The translations under genes and the position numbers were made by a program. The notes below the pieces were generated by a model. It did no database searches and was not told where the DNA came from. It saw only the letters and a list, made by a program, of their open reading frames with translations. Shown here one piece after another: positions 56,152-63,985 of a stretch of DNA of 64,000 nucleotides. Numbering within the stretch: the first letter of the stretch is position 1; the number at the start of each line of letters is the position of its first letter. The DNA comes from Saccharofermentans sp. (lineage in GTDB: Bacteria > Bacillota > Clostridia > Saccharofermentanales > Saccharofermentanaceae): positions 177,693 through 241,692 of the forward strand of contig JAILNR010000014.1 in assembly GCA_024691325.1 (NCBI GenBank). The letters are read 5' to 3'.

Positions 56152-56204
56152 GGGAAGATTATATCATTCGTGTATAATTGTATTATTTAAGTGAGGCGGA
56201 TGAG

Positions 56205-56807
56205 ATGACATCAGAACAGTTCAATGCCAAGTGGGAAGAATTTGAATCATTATGCAGAGCGTGTGATAAATGCCCTTTAAAGCAGAATGCCACCAATACA
56301 GTAATCTACAGAGGCGGCAGAAATGCACCTTTGATGATAGTAGGGGAGGCGCCGGGGGCTAACGAGGACCAGGAGGGAAAGCCCTTCGTAGGAAGGTCCG
56401 GCCAGCTTCTTCAGAGTCTTCTTTCTTCATATGGGTTTACAGATGAGGACTACCATATCTGTAACATCTGTAAGTGCAGACCGCCTCAGAACAGACGTCC
56501 TGAGCCTTCCGAGATTATGGCTTGCAAGCGCCTTCTTGCCATCCAGTTTAAGCTCGTTAGACCTAAGGTAATACTTCTTTGCGGTTCAACGGCTTATGAG
56601 GGATTCTTCGGTCAGAAAGTCAAGATGGGTGATGTAAGAGGAAGGTTCATCGAGTCGAACGGATACTATATTATGACAACATTCCATCCGGCTTATGCTT
56701 TAAGGGACCCGAAGCAGAAAATACCGATATATGAAGATATGGGAAAGGTAAGAAGTAAACTTGAACAGTTGGGCTGTCTGCCGCCTCTTGAGCCTGTCAA
56801 CGAATAA
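56205..56807 (+). CDS. Family 4 uracil-DNA glycosylase (Fe-S)
   Basis: 200 residues. Motif 1 VGEAPGANEDQEGKPFVG, iron-sulphur ligands in LCRACDKCPL (Cys17, Cys20, Cys23 region) and ICNICKCRPPQNRRP, and motif 2 with the histidine TTFHPAYALRD. It removes uracil from DNA in base-excision repair. The ATG at 56205 is preceded by GTGAGGCGG; an ATA/ATG-rich extension upstream is not needed. A -10 TATAAT lies about 30 nt before the start. Confidence 0.95.
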   Translation: MTSEQFNAKWEEFESLCRACDKCPLKQNATNTVIYRGGRNAPLMIVGEAPGANEDQEGKPFVGRSGQLLQSLLSSYGFTDEDYHICNICKCRPPQNRRPEPSEIMACKRLLAIQFKLVRPKVILLCGSTAYEGFFGQKVKMGDVRGRFIESNGYYIMTTFHPAYALRDPKQKIPIYEDMGKVRSKLEQLGCLPPLEPVNE

Positions 56808-56816
56808 GTAAAATAA

Positions 56817-56845
56817 AAACTCCCGCCTCATTGGCGGGAGTTCTT
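56817..56845 (-). terminator. Terminator between UDG and tRNA-Gln, best oriented for the tRNA
   Basis: CTCCCGCC / GGCGGGAG stem with loop TCATT. Read on the minus strand it is followed by TTTTTATTTT, a strong T-run after tRNA-Gln; on the plus strand it is followed by TTCTTT and may also stop UDG transcripts. Confidence 0.85.
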
Positions 56846-56919
56846 TGGCTGCCGAACTAGGATTCGAACCCAGACAGACGGTACCAGAAACCGGAGTGCT
56901 ACCATTACACAATTCGGCA
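56846..56919 (-). tRNA. tRNA-Gln (CTG)
   Basis: Acceptor stem TGCCGAA/TTCGGCA, D-arm GTGTAATGGTAGCAC, anticodon loop TTCTGGT (anticodon CTG), T-loop GGTTCGAATCC, discriminator G and an encoded CCA. 74 nt. The outermost anticodon-stem pair (C27-T43) is mismatched. Confidence 0.93.
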
Positions 56920-56990
56920 ATGTTGAATGGTCAACGACAGAGAGTATAGCAAACGATAAAAAGAAATTCAAGTTTTTATTCTTTCGGGGG

Positions 56991-57019
56991 TTAACAAATA
57001 AAATGAACGGTATTATAAT
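56991..57019 (+). promoter_or_regulatory. mgtE leader promoter
   Basis: TTAACA (56991-56996) and TATAAT (57014-57019) with a 17-bp spacer. The predicted transcript starts near 57026, giving a leader of about 237 nt before the mgtE ATG. Confidence 0.7.
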
Positions 57020-57072
57020 GACGTGCGAGGGATTAAGATCCTTTAGTTTATTTGCAAAGTGAGGTGAATTCG

Positions 57073-57177
57073 GTGGACGGTAGTGACAGTTGTGACAAAC
57101 GGAGAAAACAGTTACGAGATATCCTTTGTTTCTTAAAGTGTCGTGGCGTCGATCGAATCATTAGCTTTAAGGATTAA
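57073..57177 (+). CDS. Putative 34-residue leader peptide upstream of mgtE
   Basis: GTG start with GAGGTG 6 nt upstream, 34 codons, stop TAA at 57175-57177. The peptide begins MDGSDSCDKRRKQLRD, with three aspartates among the first eight residues followed by a basic cluster, and contains three cysteines. The stop lies 12 nt before a Rho-independent terminator that precedes mgtE, the arrangement of a transcription attenuator. A hairpin made of codons near its end (TCTTAAAG/CTTTAAGGA) could compete with the terminator. Whether it is translated is unproven. Confidence 0.55.
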   Translation: MDGSDSCDKRRKQLRDILCFLKCRGVDRIISFKD

Positions 57178-57189
57178 ATGATATGTTGT

Positions 57190-57228
57190 AACCTCTGTTT
57201 GCCGATAGGAATCAGAGGTTTTTGTTTT
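57190..57228 (+). terminator. Attenuator-type terminator in the mgtE leader
   Basis: AACCTCTG (57190-57197) pairs with CAGAGGTT (57213-57220), loop of 15 nt, followed by TTTGTTTT. It lies between the leader ORF and the mgtE ribosome binding site. Confidence 0.8.
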
Positions 57229-57262
57229 CCGTTTGTTTTACTTTGAGAAAGAGGTAGGACAG

Positions 57263-58657
57263 ATGGGTGAGAAAGATATAAGAAGAGATTATTCCGAGGA
57301 AATAATCTCGATCGTAATGGGGAAGGAATCCCCGAGAGTAATTCACAACAAACTTGAAGACTATCACGCAAGTGATATTGCTTCTGCATTGGAAGGCCTG
57401 AATGAGACAGGAAGGAAGAAGCTTTTCCGCGTCTGCGGTCTGTCTTTGCTTGCCGAAGTATTTGAGTTCCTTGACGAGGAACAGGCCGGAGTGTTCCTTA
57501 ACGAGATAGACTTGAGGCGTGCCGCTTTGATCGTATCTGAACTTGAGACAGATACGGCTGCCAATATTCTGAGAGAACTTGATAAGGAGAGAAGAAGACT
57601 CATCATCGAGGCTCTCGATTCTGATGTAAGAGATGAGATCAGCCTTATCGCTTCATATGATGAGGATGAGATCGGAAGCCACATGACAGCTAACTTCATT
57701 GTCATCACAGCTGACCTTACTGTAAAGCAGGCGATGAGCGAACTCGTTAAGCAGGCGGAAGATAATGACAATATCTCGACTATATTCGTTGAGGGTGATG
57801 ACGGCTCATTCTTTGGTGCCATCGATCTTAAGGATCTGATCATAGCCCGCAACACAAAGCCTTTGGATGATCTTATAGTTACATCGTTCCCGTATGTTTA
57901 CGGCAGTGAGCAGATCGACGACTGTATTGAGAAACTTAAGGACTATTCGGAGGATTTGATCCCTGTTCTTGATGAGGATAACAGAATATTGGGCGTTATC
58001 ACTGCACAGAACATCATCGAGGTTGTAGATGATGAGATGGGTGAGGATTACGCGAGGTTCGCCGGACTTATTGCAGAGGAGGATCTTAAGGAACCTTTGA
58101 AGCAGAGTATGCTTAAGAGACTTCCATGGTTGTTCATCCTCTTAGGTCTTGGTATGCTGGTCTCATCCCTCGTCGGAGTTTTTGAATCCGTCATCGCACA
58201 GCTTACGATAATCATGGCATTCCAGTCGCTGATCCTTGATATGGCAGGTAATGTTGGTACGCAGTCTCTTGCTGTCACCATCAGGGTTCTTACTGACGAG
58301 AACCTTACTTTCGCGCAGAAGTTTAAGCTTGTTCTTAAGGAGTCGAGGGTAGGTCTTAGTGTCGGTATCATCATCGGACTCGCTTCAGTTCTTCTTGTGG
58401 GAGTCTACCTTATTACCGTAAAGCAGGCTGAGCCCCGATTTGCATTCTCAGTAAGCGGATGCATCGGATTATCTCTTATCGTATCCATGGTAATGGCAAG
58501 CATCATCGGAACTATAATTCCTTTGTTCTTCAAGAAGATAAAAATAGACCCGGCTGTTGCGTCGGGCCCGCTCATTACAACTGTCAACGACCTTGTGGCG
58601 GTTGGATGCTACTACGGTTTAAGCTGGTTCCTGCTGATAGATGTTCTTAAGTATTAA
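57263..58657 (+). CDS. mgtE: Magnesium transporter MgtE
   Basis: 464 residues. Cytoplasmic N domain (residues 10-130, superhelical), tandem CBS domains (about 135-250; MTANFIVITADLTVKQAMSEL, LIPVLDEDNRILGVITAQNI), a plug helix and five membrane helices. The pore helix bears the MgtE signature DMAGNVGTQSLAV and a final TTVNDLVAVGCYYG. The ATG at 57263 has AGGTAGGA upstream and gives the normal N-terminus. The long leader suggests Mg2+-responsive control. It converges on corA, another Mg2+ transporter, with a 4-nt overlap. Confidence 0.96.
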   Translation: MGEKDIRRDYSEEIISIVMGKESPRVIHNKLEDYHASDIASALEGLNETGRKKLFRVCGLSLLAEVFEFLDEEQAGVFLNEIDLRRAALIVSELETDTAANILRELDKERRRLIIEALDSDVRDEISLIASYDEDEIGSHMTANFIVITADLTVKQAMSELVKQAEDNDNISTIFVEGDDGSFFGAIDLKDLIIARNTKPLDDLIVTSFPYVYGSEQIDDCIEKLKDYSEDLIPVLDEDNRILGVITAQNIIEVVDDEMGEDYARFAGLIAEEDLKEPLKQSMLKRLPWLFILLGLGMLVSSLVGVFESVIAQLTIIMAFQSLILDMAGNVGTQSLAVTIRVLTDENLTFAQKFKLVLKESRVGLSVGIIIGLASVLLVGVYLITVKQAEPRFAFSVSGCIGLSLIVSMVMASIIGTIIPLFFKKIKIDPAVASGPLITTVNDLVAVGCYYGLSWFLLIDVLKY

Positions 58658-59574
58658 AGCCACTTCTTCTTCTTAAAGATAAGAACGCAGGCGATAACGA
58701 TTACCACACTTACCAGGAATACTGCGGGATAAGCCCACGGCCAGTTAAGTTCGGGCATATACCTGAAATTCATTCCGTACCAGCCTGCGATCAGCGTAAG
58801 CGGCATGAAGATAGTCGATATGATAGTAAGCAGCGCGATGGTGTTATTTTGCTTAACATCCATCTGTGTCTGGTAGAAGTCGCGGATCTGAATGGAGAAA
58901 TCAACGAGGGAAGTATCGATGTCATACAAAGTCTCGATCCTTTGGCATACGAGGTGGAAGTAACGCTCGTTCTCTTCCTTGAAGAAATCATTCTCGTTCT
59001 CCTCCAACTCCTGGCAAAGGTCAAGAAGCTGGGTATAGTGTGTCTTAAGGTCTCGAAGATCGCTTCTTATGCCGCTTATCTTACTGAGTATGTCATCGGT
59101 TTCTCCGTCGAGGATAGTATTCTCCACCTTATCTAACGAGTGGTCGTATTGCTCGAGAAGCTGCTGGTCCTTGTCGATGATAAGCTCGAGAAAATCATAT
59201 AAGAAACGCTCGAGGCAGGGGTTAATAAGCTTTCTTTTCATGGCGACGTTGGTGACAAGTGTCAATGCGTCATCATTATCGTCAATAAAGATAACGCCCT
59301 TCTCATCAAGTGCGAAAGCAAACCTGTATCCGTTACCTGACAGGTTATTCCTGTCGGGAATGTAGAACTCGCCTGTCAGGGAGTCGTAGTTTACTTCAGC
59401 GCGTGTGTTATAGATGCTTGAGGTCTCGACATCAAGGTCGATACCCATGTCAAACAAATCCCTTTTCTGAACCCATTCAGAAGGTGTCAGAATGACAACA
59501 TATTGGAAAGGACAACTCTTAAAATCGGAGATCTGAACCTCTTTCATCTTCTCCGCTATTTCAAAACACTTCAT
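58654..59574 (-). CDS. corA: CorA family magnesium/divalent cation transporter
   Basis: 306 residues. Long cytoplasmic helical funnel domain, then two C-terminal membrane helices (TIALLTIISTIFMPLTLIAG and AYPAVFLVSVVIVIACVLIF) with the signature YGMNF between them, as in CorA. The C-terminal KKKKWL is cytoplasmic. GGTGG lies 6 nt before the ATG. It converges with mgtE. Confidence 0.94.
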   Translation of the reverse strand: MKCFEIAEKMKEVQISDFKSCPFQYVVILTPSEWVQKRDLFDMGIDLDVETSSIYNTRAEVNYDSLTGEFYIPDRNNLSGNGYRFAFALDEKGVIFIDDNDDALTLVTNVAMKRKLINPCLERFLYDFLELIIDKDQQLLEQYDHSLDKVENTILDGETDDILSKISGIRSDLRDLKTHYTQLLDLCQELEENENDFFKEENERYFHLVCQRIETLYDIDTSLVDFSIQIRDFYQTQMDVKQNNTIALLTIISTIFMPLTLIAGWYGMNFRYMPELNWPWAYPAVFLVSVVIVIACVLIFKKKKWL

Positions 59575-59654
59575 TTTTCCACCATTTGCTCAGTAAGTTT
59601 TCGCTTTACACTAATATAACCTAATATTATGTGCATATCAAAGAATTGTAATGG

Positions 59655-59660
59655 TATAAT
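59655..59660 (+). promoter_or_regulatory. Extended -10 of the STAS operon
   Basis: TGGTATAAT; the -35 region is weak. It lies 31 nt before the STAS start codon. Confidence 0.5.
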
Positions 59661-59691
59661 CAGTTACAGATATCTTATTCGGGAGGATAAT

Positions 59692-59991
59692 ATGCTAAGT
59701 ATCGAGAAGAAAACCAATGGTGATCAACTCACTATTGCTCTTACGGGCAGATTGGATACAGTTACTGCATCGGATCTTGAGAAGGAGGTTGATACTTCGC
59801 TCGAGAACGTTAAAGAACTTATCATGGACTTTGAGAAACTCGATTATATCTCTTCTGCAGGACTTAGAATCCTTATCTCAGCTCAGAAGATCATGAACAA
59901 TAATGGCAGCATGAAGGTCATTAATGTTAATGAATCGATTATGGAGATTTTTGAAGTTACAGGCTTTGCAGACATTCTTACTATAGAGTAA
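59692..59991 (+). CDS. STAS-domain anti-sigma factor antagonist
   Basis: 99 residues, the SpoIIAA/RsbV type: MLSIEKKTNGDQLTIALTGRLD at the start and the phosphoserine loop DYISSAGLRILI near residues 55-66. In partner-switching systems the unphosphorylated protein binds the anti-sigma kinase and frees the sigma factor. The ATG at 59692 has GGGAGG 7 nt upstream. The cognate kinase gene follows 21 nt later. Confidence 0.93.
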   Translation: MLSIEKKTNGDQLTIALTGRLDTVTASDLEKEVDTSLENVKELIMDFEKLDYISSAGLRILISAQKIMNNNGSMKVINVNESIMEIFEVTGFADILTIE

Positions 59992-60012
59992 GAGTAATAG
60001 ATTCCGGCGAAT

Positions 60013-60432
60013 ATGGCTATTAAAGAAACAGAATTGAAGATACCTGCCAAGGTTGATCAGCTGTCATCAGTACAGTCGTTTATCGACGGTGTTGTTGAAC
60101 AGACCGGAGTTTCCATGAAGGATTCCATGCAGATCAGTCTTGCGGTTGAAGAGATTTTTGTAAATATTGCTAGTTACGCTTATCAGGGCAGTGACGGTGA
60201 GGCTGTCATTAAGGCGGCTATCGTTGATGACCCTGCTTCAATCAAAATAACTTTTATTGATTCGGGTGTACCCTTCGATCCTTTGAAGAAGGAAGATCCC
60301 GATGTTACTTTGGGTGTACACGAGCGAGATGTTGGCGGTCTTGGTATTTTCCTCACCAAGAAGACCATGGATGATGTTAATTACGTCAATCAGGACGGGA
60401 AGAATATCCTCACCATCACCAAGAATATCTGA
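60013..60432 (+). CDS. Anti-sigma regulatory factor (GHKL serine kinase, RsbW/SpoIIAB type)
   Basis: 139 residues, single HATPase_c domain. N-box LAVEEIFVNIASYAY, G1 FIDSGVPFDPL and G2 VGGLGIFLTKK. It should phosphorylate the STAS protein encoded just upstream and bind a sigma factor or other target, none of which lies next to it. Its ribosome binding site is poor, so translation may depend on the preceding gene. Confidence 0.9.
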   Translation: MAIKETELKIPAKVDQLSSVQSFIDGVVEQTGVSMKDSMQISLAVEEIFVNIASYAYQGSDGEAVIKAAIVDDPASIKITFIDSGVPFDPLKKEDPDVTLGVHERDVGGLGIFLTKKTMDDVNYVNQDGKNILTITKNI

Positions 60433-60465
60433 ACACACACATAAATTGCTATAACAGGGGGCATT

Positions 60466-61083
60466 ATGATTAAGTCCAGAGGATTTCAATTAGAAAGTAC
60501 AGGCGATGACGCATCTGAGGTTCTCTCTGAGGCAGTTGAATTCGGTAAACTTATAAATCTCGGTCATAAGGATTCACTGATGCTTCGTCTTTTAACAGAA
60601 GAGACGATGTCAATGTTAAGAACTCTTACGGGTGAAGTTAAGTGCGAACTTACCTTTATCGAGGAGGACGGGGTCGTAAGTATCAATCTTGAGACGGATA
60701 CACTTATGGATGCCAACAAGAGGGCAGAACTTCTTGCAGCATCGAAGTCAGGCAAGAATGCCTTTTCGAAGGGCATTATGGGCAAGGTAAGAGAGGCATT
60801 TGAGGTAGCGTTCACACTTCCTGCCGGTGTCGATATCAGTAATTACTGCACGCCTGCCATGATGATGGGTGTTCCTTACGAATGTGAGTCTGAGCAGGTT
60901 ATGGATACACTTTACTGGTCCCTCTCGACTTATAAGAAGAATGTCGAGGAGAAGGGCGAGGACAGCGAATCCTGGGATGAGCTTGAGAAGTCTATCGTTT
61001 CTAATATAGCTGACGATGTACAGGTCGGAATCCGCGGTGAACACGTCGCAATGGCTGTTATTTATAAATTGAGAGGTAAATAA
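60466..61083 (+). CDS. Possible GHKL-like third member of the partner-switch operon
   Basis: 205 residues. The segment SLMLRLLTEETMSMLRTLTGE (residues about 38-58) resembles an N-box helix, and CELTFIEEDGVVSINLETDT follows like a GHKL beta-strand pair. I do not find clear G1/G2 ATP-binding boxes. It ends with a helix and a strand (RGEHVAMAVIYKLRGK). GGGGG lies 7 nt before the ATG. Its place after the anti-sigma kinase suggests a role in the same signalling module. Function not recognised. Confidence 0.5.
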   Translation: MIKSRGFQLESTGDDASEVLSEAVEFGKLINLGHKDSLMLRLLTEETMSMLRTLTGEVKCELTFIEEDGVVSINLETDTLMDANKRAELLAASKSGKNAFSKGIMGKVREAFEVAFTLPAGVDISNYCTPAMMMGVPYECESEQVMDTLYWSLSTYKKNVEEKGEDSESWDELEKSIVSNIADDVQVGIRGEHVAMAVIYKLRGK

Positions 61084-61143
61084 AACCCTATAAACCTCGT
61101 ATATTATCGCTAATTTTTATTAACAATTGTGAATTTACTAATC

Positions 61144-61190
61144 CTTTGCCTGATATTAAAATAGGAAAGATTTTAATATAGGCAGAGGGT
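61144..61190 (+). promoter_or_regulatory. Long hairpin before the acyl-CoA synthetase fusion gene
   Basis: CTTTGCCT-G-ATATTAAAAT (61144-61162) pairs with ATTTTAATAT-AGGCAGAG (61170-61187), 18 bp with one bulged G, followed by GGTTTTTAT. It can act as a terminator for the upstream operon. The GAGGG ribosome binding site (61184-61188) of the next gene lies in its right arm, so it could also block translation. Confidence 0.65.
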
Positions 61191-61196
61191 TTTTAT

Positions 61197-63722
61197 ATGT
61201 TAACTTGTTTTTCGACACTTGCATGTCCTGATTTTACCTGGCAGGAGATCTACTCCATGGCCAAGGATTTCAATTTTGACGGTATCGAGATAAGAGGCCT
61301 CGGAGACGATATCTTTTCTGTAAAGGCTCCCCCTTTCAAGGATGCACAGCTTCCGAAGACCATTGCAAAGCTTAAGGAGCTTAAGCTCGATATCCCTTGC
61401 CTATCCTCAGGTCTTCCTGTTAATAATCCTGAAAGCAAGGACCAGGCTGTTGCCGAGATCGTAGCTTACTGTGAGCTCGCTTCAAAGCTTGGAGCAAGAT
61501 ATATAAGAGTTTTGGGAGATCTTACAGCAGCTCCCGCAGGCGACTTCGACGATAAGATCGTTATCGACACCATGAAGGAACTCGTTCCTGTTGCCGAGAA
61601 GTACAATGTCACATTGCTTCTTGAGACAAACGGTGTTTATGCAGATACTTCAAGGCTTAAGAAGGTTCTCGATGAGATTGCAAGCCCCAAGGTTCAGGCT
61701 TTGTGGGATATGCACCATCCGTACAGATTCTTCGGTGAGACGCCTAAGCAGACAGTAGATACATTAGGCGGATACATAAAGCATGTACACGTTAAGGACT
61801 CCGTGATGGAGGACGGTAACGTGGTTTACAAGCTCATGGGCACCGGTTCTATGCCTTTGAAGGAGATGTTTGATGCCCTCGATTCCATTAATTACGATGG
61901 TTTCGTTTCACTTGAGTGGGTCTACAGATGGTCCAAGGATATGCTTGATGCCAATATCGTTGTTCCTCACTTCTCCGGCTATATGGAGCAGTACAAGACC
62001 CACGGAACCCAGTCACTTCAGATGGATACAAGAGGAACAGGTTACTATCCCTGGCCCAAGGAAACATTAATTGATCTGACTTTCCCGGATGTTCTCGATA
62101 AGATCTGTGAGCTTTTCCCGAATCAGTATGCTTTCAGATATACTGAGCTCGATTACACAAGGACATATCCCGAATTCAGGGATGATGTGGATAACCTCGC
62201 AAGAGCATTCCTTGCCATGGGATGTAAGAAGGGCGATCACATCGCTATCTGGGCCACGAACGTTCCCCAGTGGTATTTGACATTCTGGGCTGCAACCAAG
62301 ATCGGATGCGTTCTTGTAACGGTTAATACTGCTTATAAGATTCATGAGATCGAGTATCTTTTACGCCAGTCAGATACCTGCACACTCGTTATGATCGATA
62401 AGTTTAAGGATTCTGACTATATCCAGATCATCAATGAGATCTGTCCTGAACTTAAGGATTCCAAGCCCGGTGAGCTTAGTGCGGCAAGGCTTCCTTACCT
62501 TAAGAATGTCATCACATGTGAGTCCCGCGTTCCCGGTTGTTTCCACTGGGATGATATGGGGTCTTTGGCTGATAAGGTCCCCTATAGTGAAGTGGAGAAG
62601 ATCCGCCGTACGATAGACAAGCATGATGTCTGCAACATGCAGTACACCTCAGGAACCACAGGCTTCCCCAAGGGCGTTATGCTTACACACTACAATGTTG
62701 TAAATAACGGTAAGGCAATAGGTGACTGCATGGATCTGTCCACAAACGACAAGATGATGATCCAGGTTCCTATGTTCCACTGTTTCGGTATGGTTCTTGC
62801 CATGACGGCATCCGTCACACACGGCGTTACTATGTCTCCTATCACAGCCTTCTCTCCTCGAAAAGGACTGCACTGTATCAACCAGGAGAAGATCACATGC
62901 TTCCATGGCGTTCCTACTATGTTTATTGCCATGCTCGGACATGAGAATTTCGCTTCAACGGACTTCTCTCATATGAGAACCGGTATCATGGCAGGATCTC
63001 CTTGTCCTATCAAGACAATGGAAGAAGTTATCGAGAAGATGCACATGCCTGAGATCGTTATCACATACGGTCAGACTGAGGCATCTCCTGCTACAACCAT
63101 GAGTAAGACTACTGATACGATCGAGCAGCGTGTTAATACCGTAGGTCCTTCCATATTTGGTGTTGAGACCAAGATCGTAGACCCCGAGACAGGTGAGGAG
63201 TGTCCTGACGGAGTTCCGGGTGAGTTCTGTGCAAGGGGCTATAACATCATGAAGGGCTACTATAAGATGCCTGAGGCTACCGCAGCTGCTATCGATGAGG
63301 ATGGCTGGCTCCATTCAGGAGACCTTGCACTGAAGCGTCCTGAGGATGGTTACTACAAGATCACTGGACGAATCAAGGACATGATCATCAGAGGCGGTGA
63401 GAATATCTATCCGAAGGAGATCGAGGATTTCCTCTATACGCATCCTAAGATACAGGATGTACAGGTTATCGGTGTGCCCGATGCTGATTACGGTGAGGAG
63501 ATCATGGCTTGCGTCATCTTAAAGCCCGGTGAGGAGTCATCCGAAGAGGAAATAAAAGAGTATGTAAAGACACATATGGCTAAGCATAAGGTGCCCAGAT
63601 ACGTTGATTTTGTTGATTCCTTCCCGATGAACGCCGCAGGTAAGATCCTGAAGTACAAGATGAGGGAAGAGGCTGTAGCAAGACACGGTCTTGAGAAAGC
63701 AAACAAGATAGTCACAGCTTAA
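61197..63722 (+). CDS. Fusion of a sugar-isomerase-like TIM barrel with an AMP-forming acyl-CoA synthetase
   Basis: 841 residues. Residues 1-270 are a xylose-isomerase-like TIM barrel (FNFDGIEIRGLGDDIF, LLLETNGVYADTSRL, ALWDMHHPYRFFGE, KHVHVKDSV, FVSLEWVYRWS), with Glu/Asp/His residues suited to a metal site. Residues about 290-840 are an AMP-binding enzyme: P-loop YTSGTTGFPKGVMLTHYN, ITYGQTEASP, GWLHSGDLA, RGGENIYPKEIEDFL and the C-terminal lysine in NAAGKILKYKM. The second half looks like medium/long-chain acyl-CoA ligases. Both halves appear intact. The link between the two activities is unknown to me. Codon use is biased to the highly expressed set. Confidence 0.85.
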   Translation: MLTCFSTLACPDFTWQEIYSMAKDFNFDGIEIRGLGDDIFSVKAPPFKDAQLPKTIAKLKELKLDIPCLSSGLPVNNPESKDQAVAEIVAYCELASKLGARYIRVLGDLTAAPAGDFDDKIVIDTMKELVPVAEKYNVTLLLETNGVYADTSRLKKVLDEIASPKVQALWDMHHPYRFFGETPKQTVDTLGGYIKHVHVKDSVMEDGNVVYKLMGTGSMPLKEMFDALDSINYDGFVSLEWVYRWSKDMLDANIVVPHFSGYMEQYKTHGTQSLQMDTRGTGYYPWPKETLIDLTFPDVLDKICELFPNQYAFRYTELDYTRTYPEFRDDVDNLARAFLAMGCKKGDHIAIWATNVPQWYLTFWAATKIGCVLVTVNTAYKIHEIEYLLRQSDTCTLVMIDKFKDSDYIQIINEICPELKDSKPGELSAARLPYLKNVITCESRVPGCFHWDDMGSLADKVPYSEVEKIRRTIDKHDVCNMQYTSGTTGFPKGVMLTHYNVVNNGKAIGDCMDLSTNDKMMIQVPMFHCFGMVLAMTASVTHGVTMSPITAFSPRKGLHCINQEKITCFHGVPTMFIAMLGHENFASTDFSHMRTGIMAGSPCPIKTMEEVIEKMHMPEIVITYGQTEASPATTMSKTTDTIEQRVNTVGPSIFGVETKIVDPETGEECPDGVPGEFCARGYNIMKGYYKMPEATAAAIDEDGWLHSGDLALKRPEDGYYKITGRIKDMIIRGGENIYPKEIEDFLYTHPKIQDVQVIGVPDADYGEEIMACVILKPGEESSEEEIKEYVKTHMAKHKVPRYVDFVDSFPMNAAGKILKYKMREEAVARHGLEKANKIVTA

Positions 63723-63733
63723 TAAAAAAGCAC

Positions 63734-63762
63734 TTGACTTGAACGACAACAATTTATATACT
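63734..63762 (+). promoter_or_regulatory. Promoter of the tRNA pair
   Basis: TTGACT (63734-63739) and TATACT (63757-63762), 17-bp spacer, 31 nt before the first tRNA. Confidence 0.8.
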
Positions 63763-63793
63763 TACTAAGCGTTTTGAACGCGAGAGGTGATAC

Positions 63794-63870
63794 GGGCCCT
63801 TAGCTCAGTTGGTTAGAGCAACCGGCTCATAACCGGTCGGTCTTGGGTTCGAGTCCCTGAGGGCCCACCA
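63794..63870 (+). tRNA. tRNA with CAT anticodon (Met, or lysidine-modified Ile2)
   Basis: Acceptor GGGCCCT/AGGGCCC, anticodon stem ACCGG/CCGGT with loop CTCATAA, T-loop GGTTCGAGTCC, CCA encoded. 77 nt. The TTAGCTCAGTTGGTTAGAGCA D-arm and GGCTCATAACC context resemble Bacillota tRNA-Ile2 more than elongator Met as I remember them. It lacks initiator features such as three G-C pairs at the anticodon stem base and an unpaired first position. Confidence 0.92.
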
Positions 63871-63900
63871 CTTTCACCTCACAGATTGACAAGTATATAT

Positions 63901-63985
63901 GGGAAGATTCCCGAGTGGCTAAAGGGAGCAGACTGTAAATCTGCCGTCTACGACTTCGGTGGTTCGAATCCACCTCTTCCCACCA
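63901..63985 (+). tRNA. tRNA-Tyr (GTA)
   Basis: Acceptor GGGAAGA/TCTTCCC, anticodon stem GCAGA/TCTGC with loop CTGTAAA (anticodon GTA), long variable arm (CGTCTACGACTTCG), T-loop GGTTCGAATCC and encoded CCA. 85 nt. GUN anticodon, so a Tgt/QueA substrate. Confidence 0.96.

Noticed and set aside
57026..57262. M-box (ykoK) riboswitch before mgtE
   Set aside because: The conserved GTTAGGTGAGGC and CGCCAATGGG-type segments are absent; a leader ORF plus terminator explains the region better.
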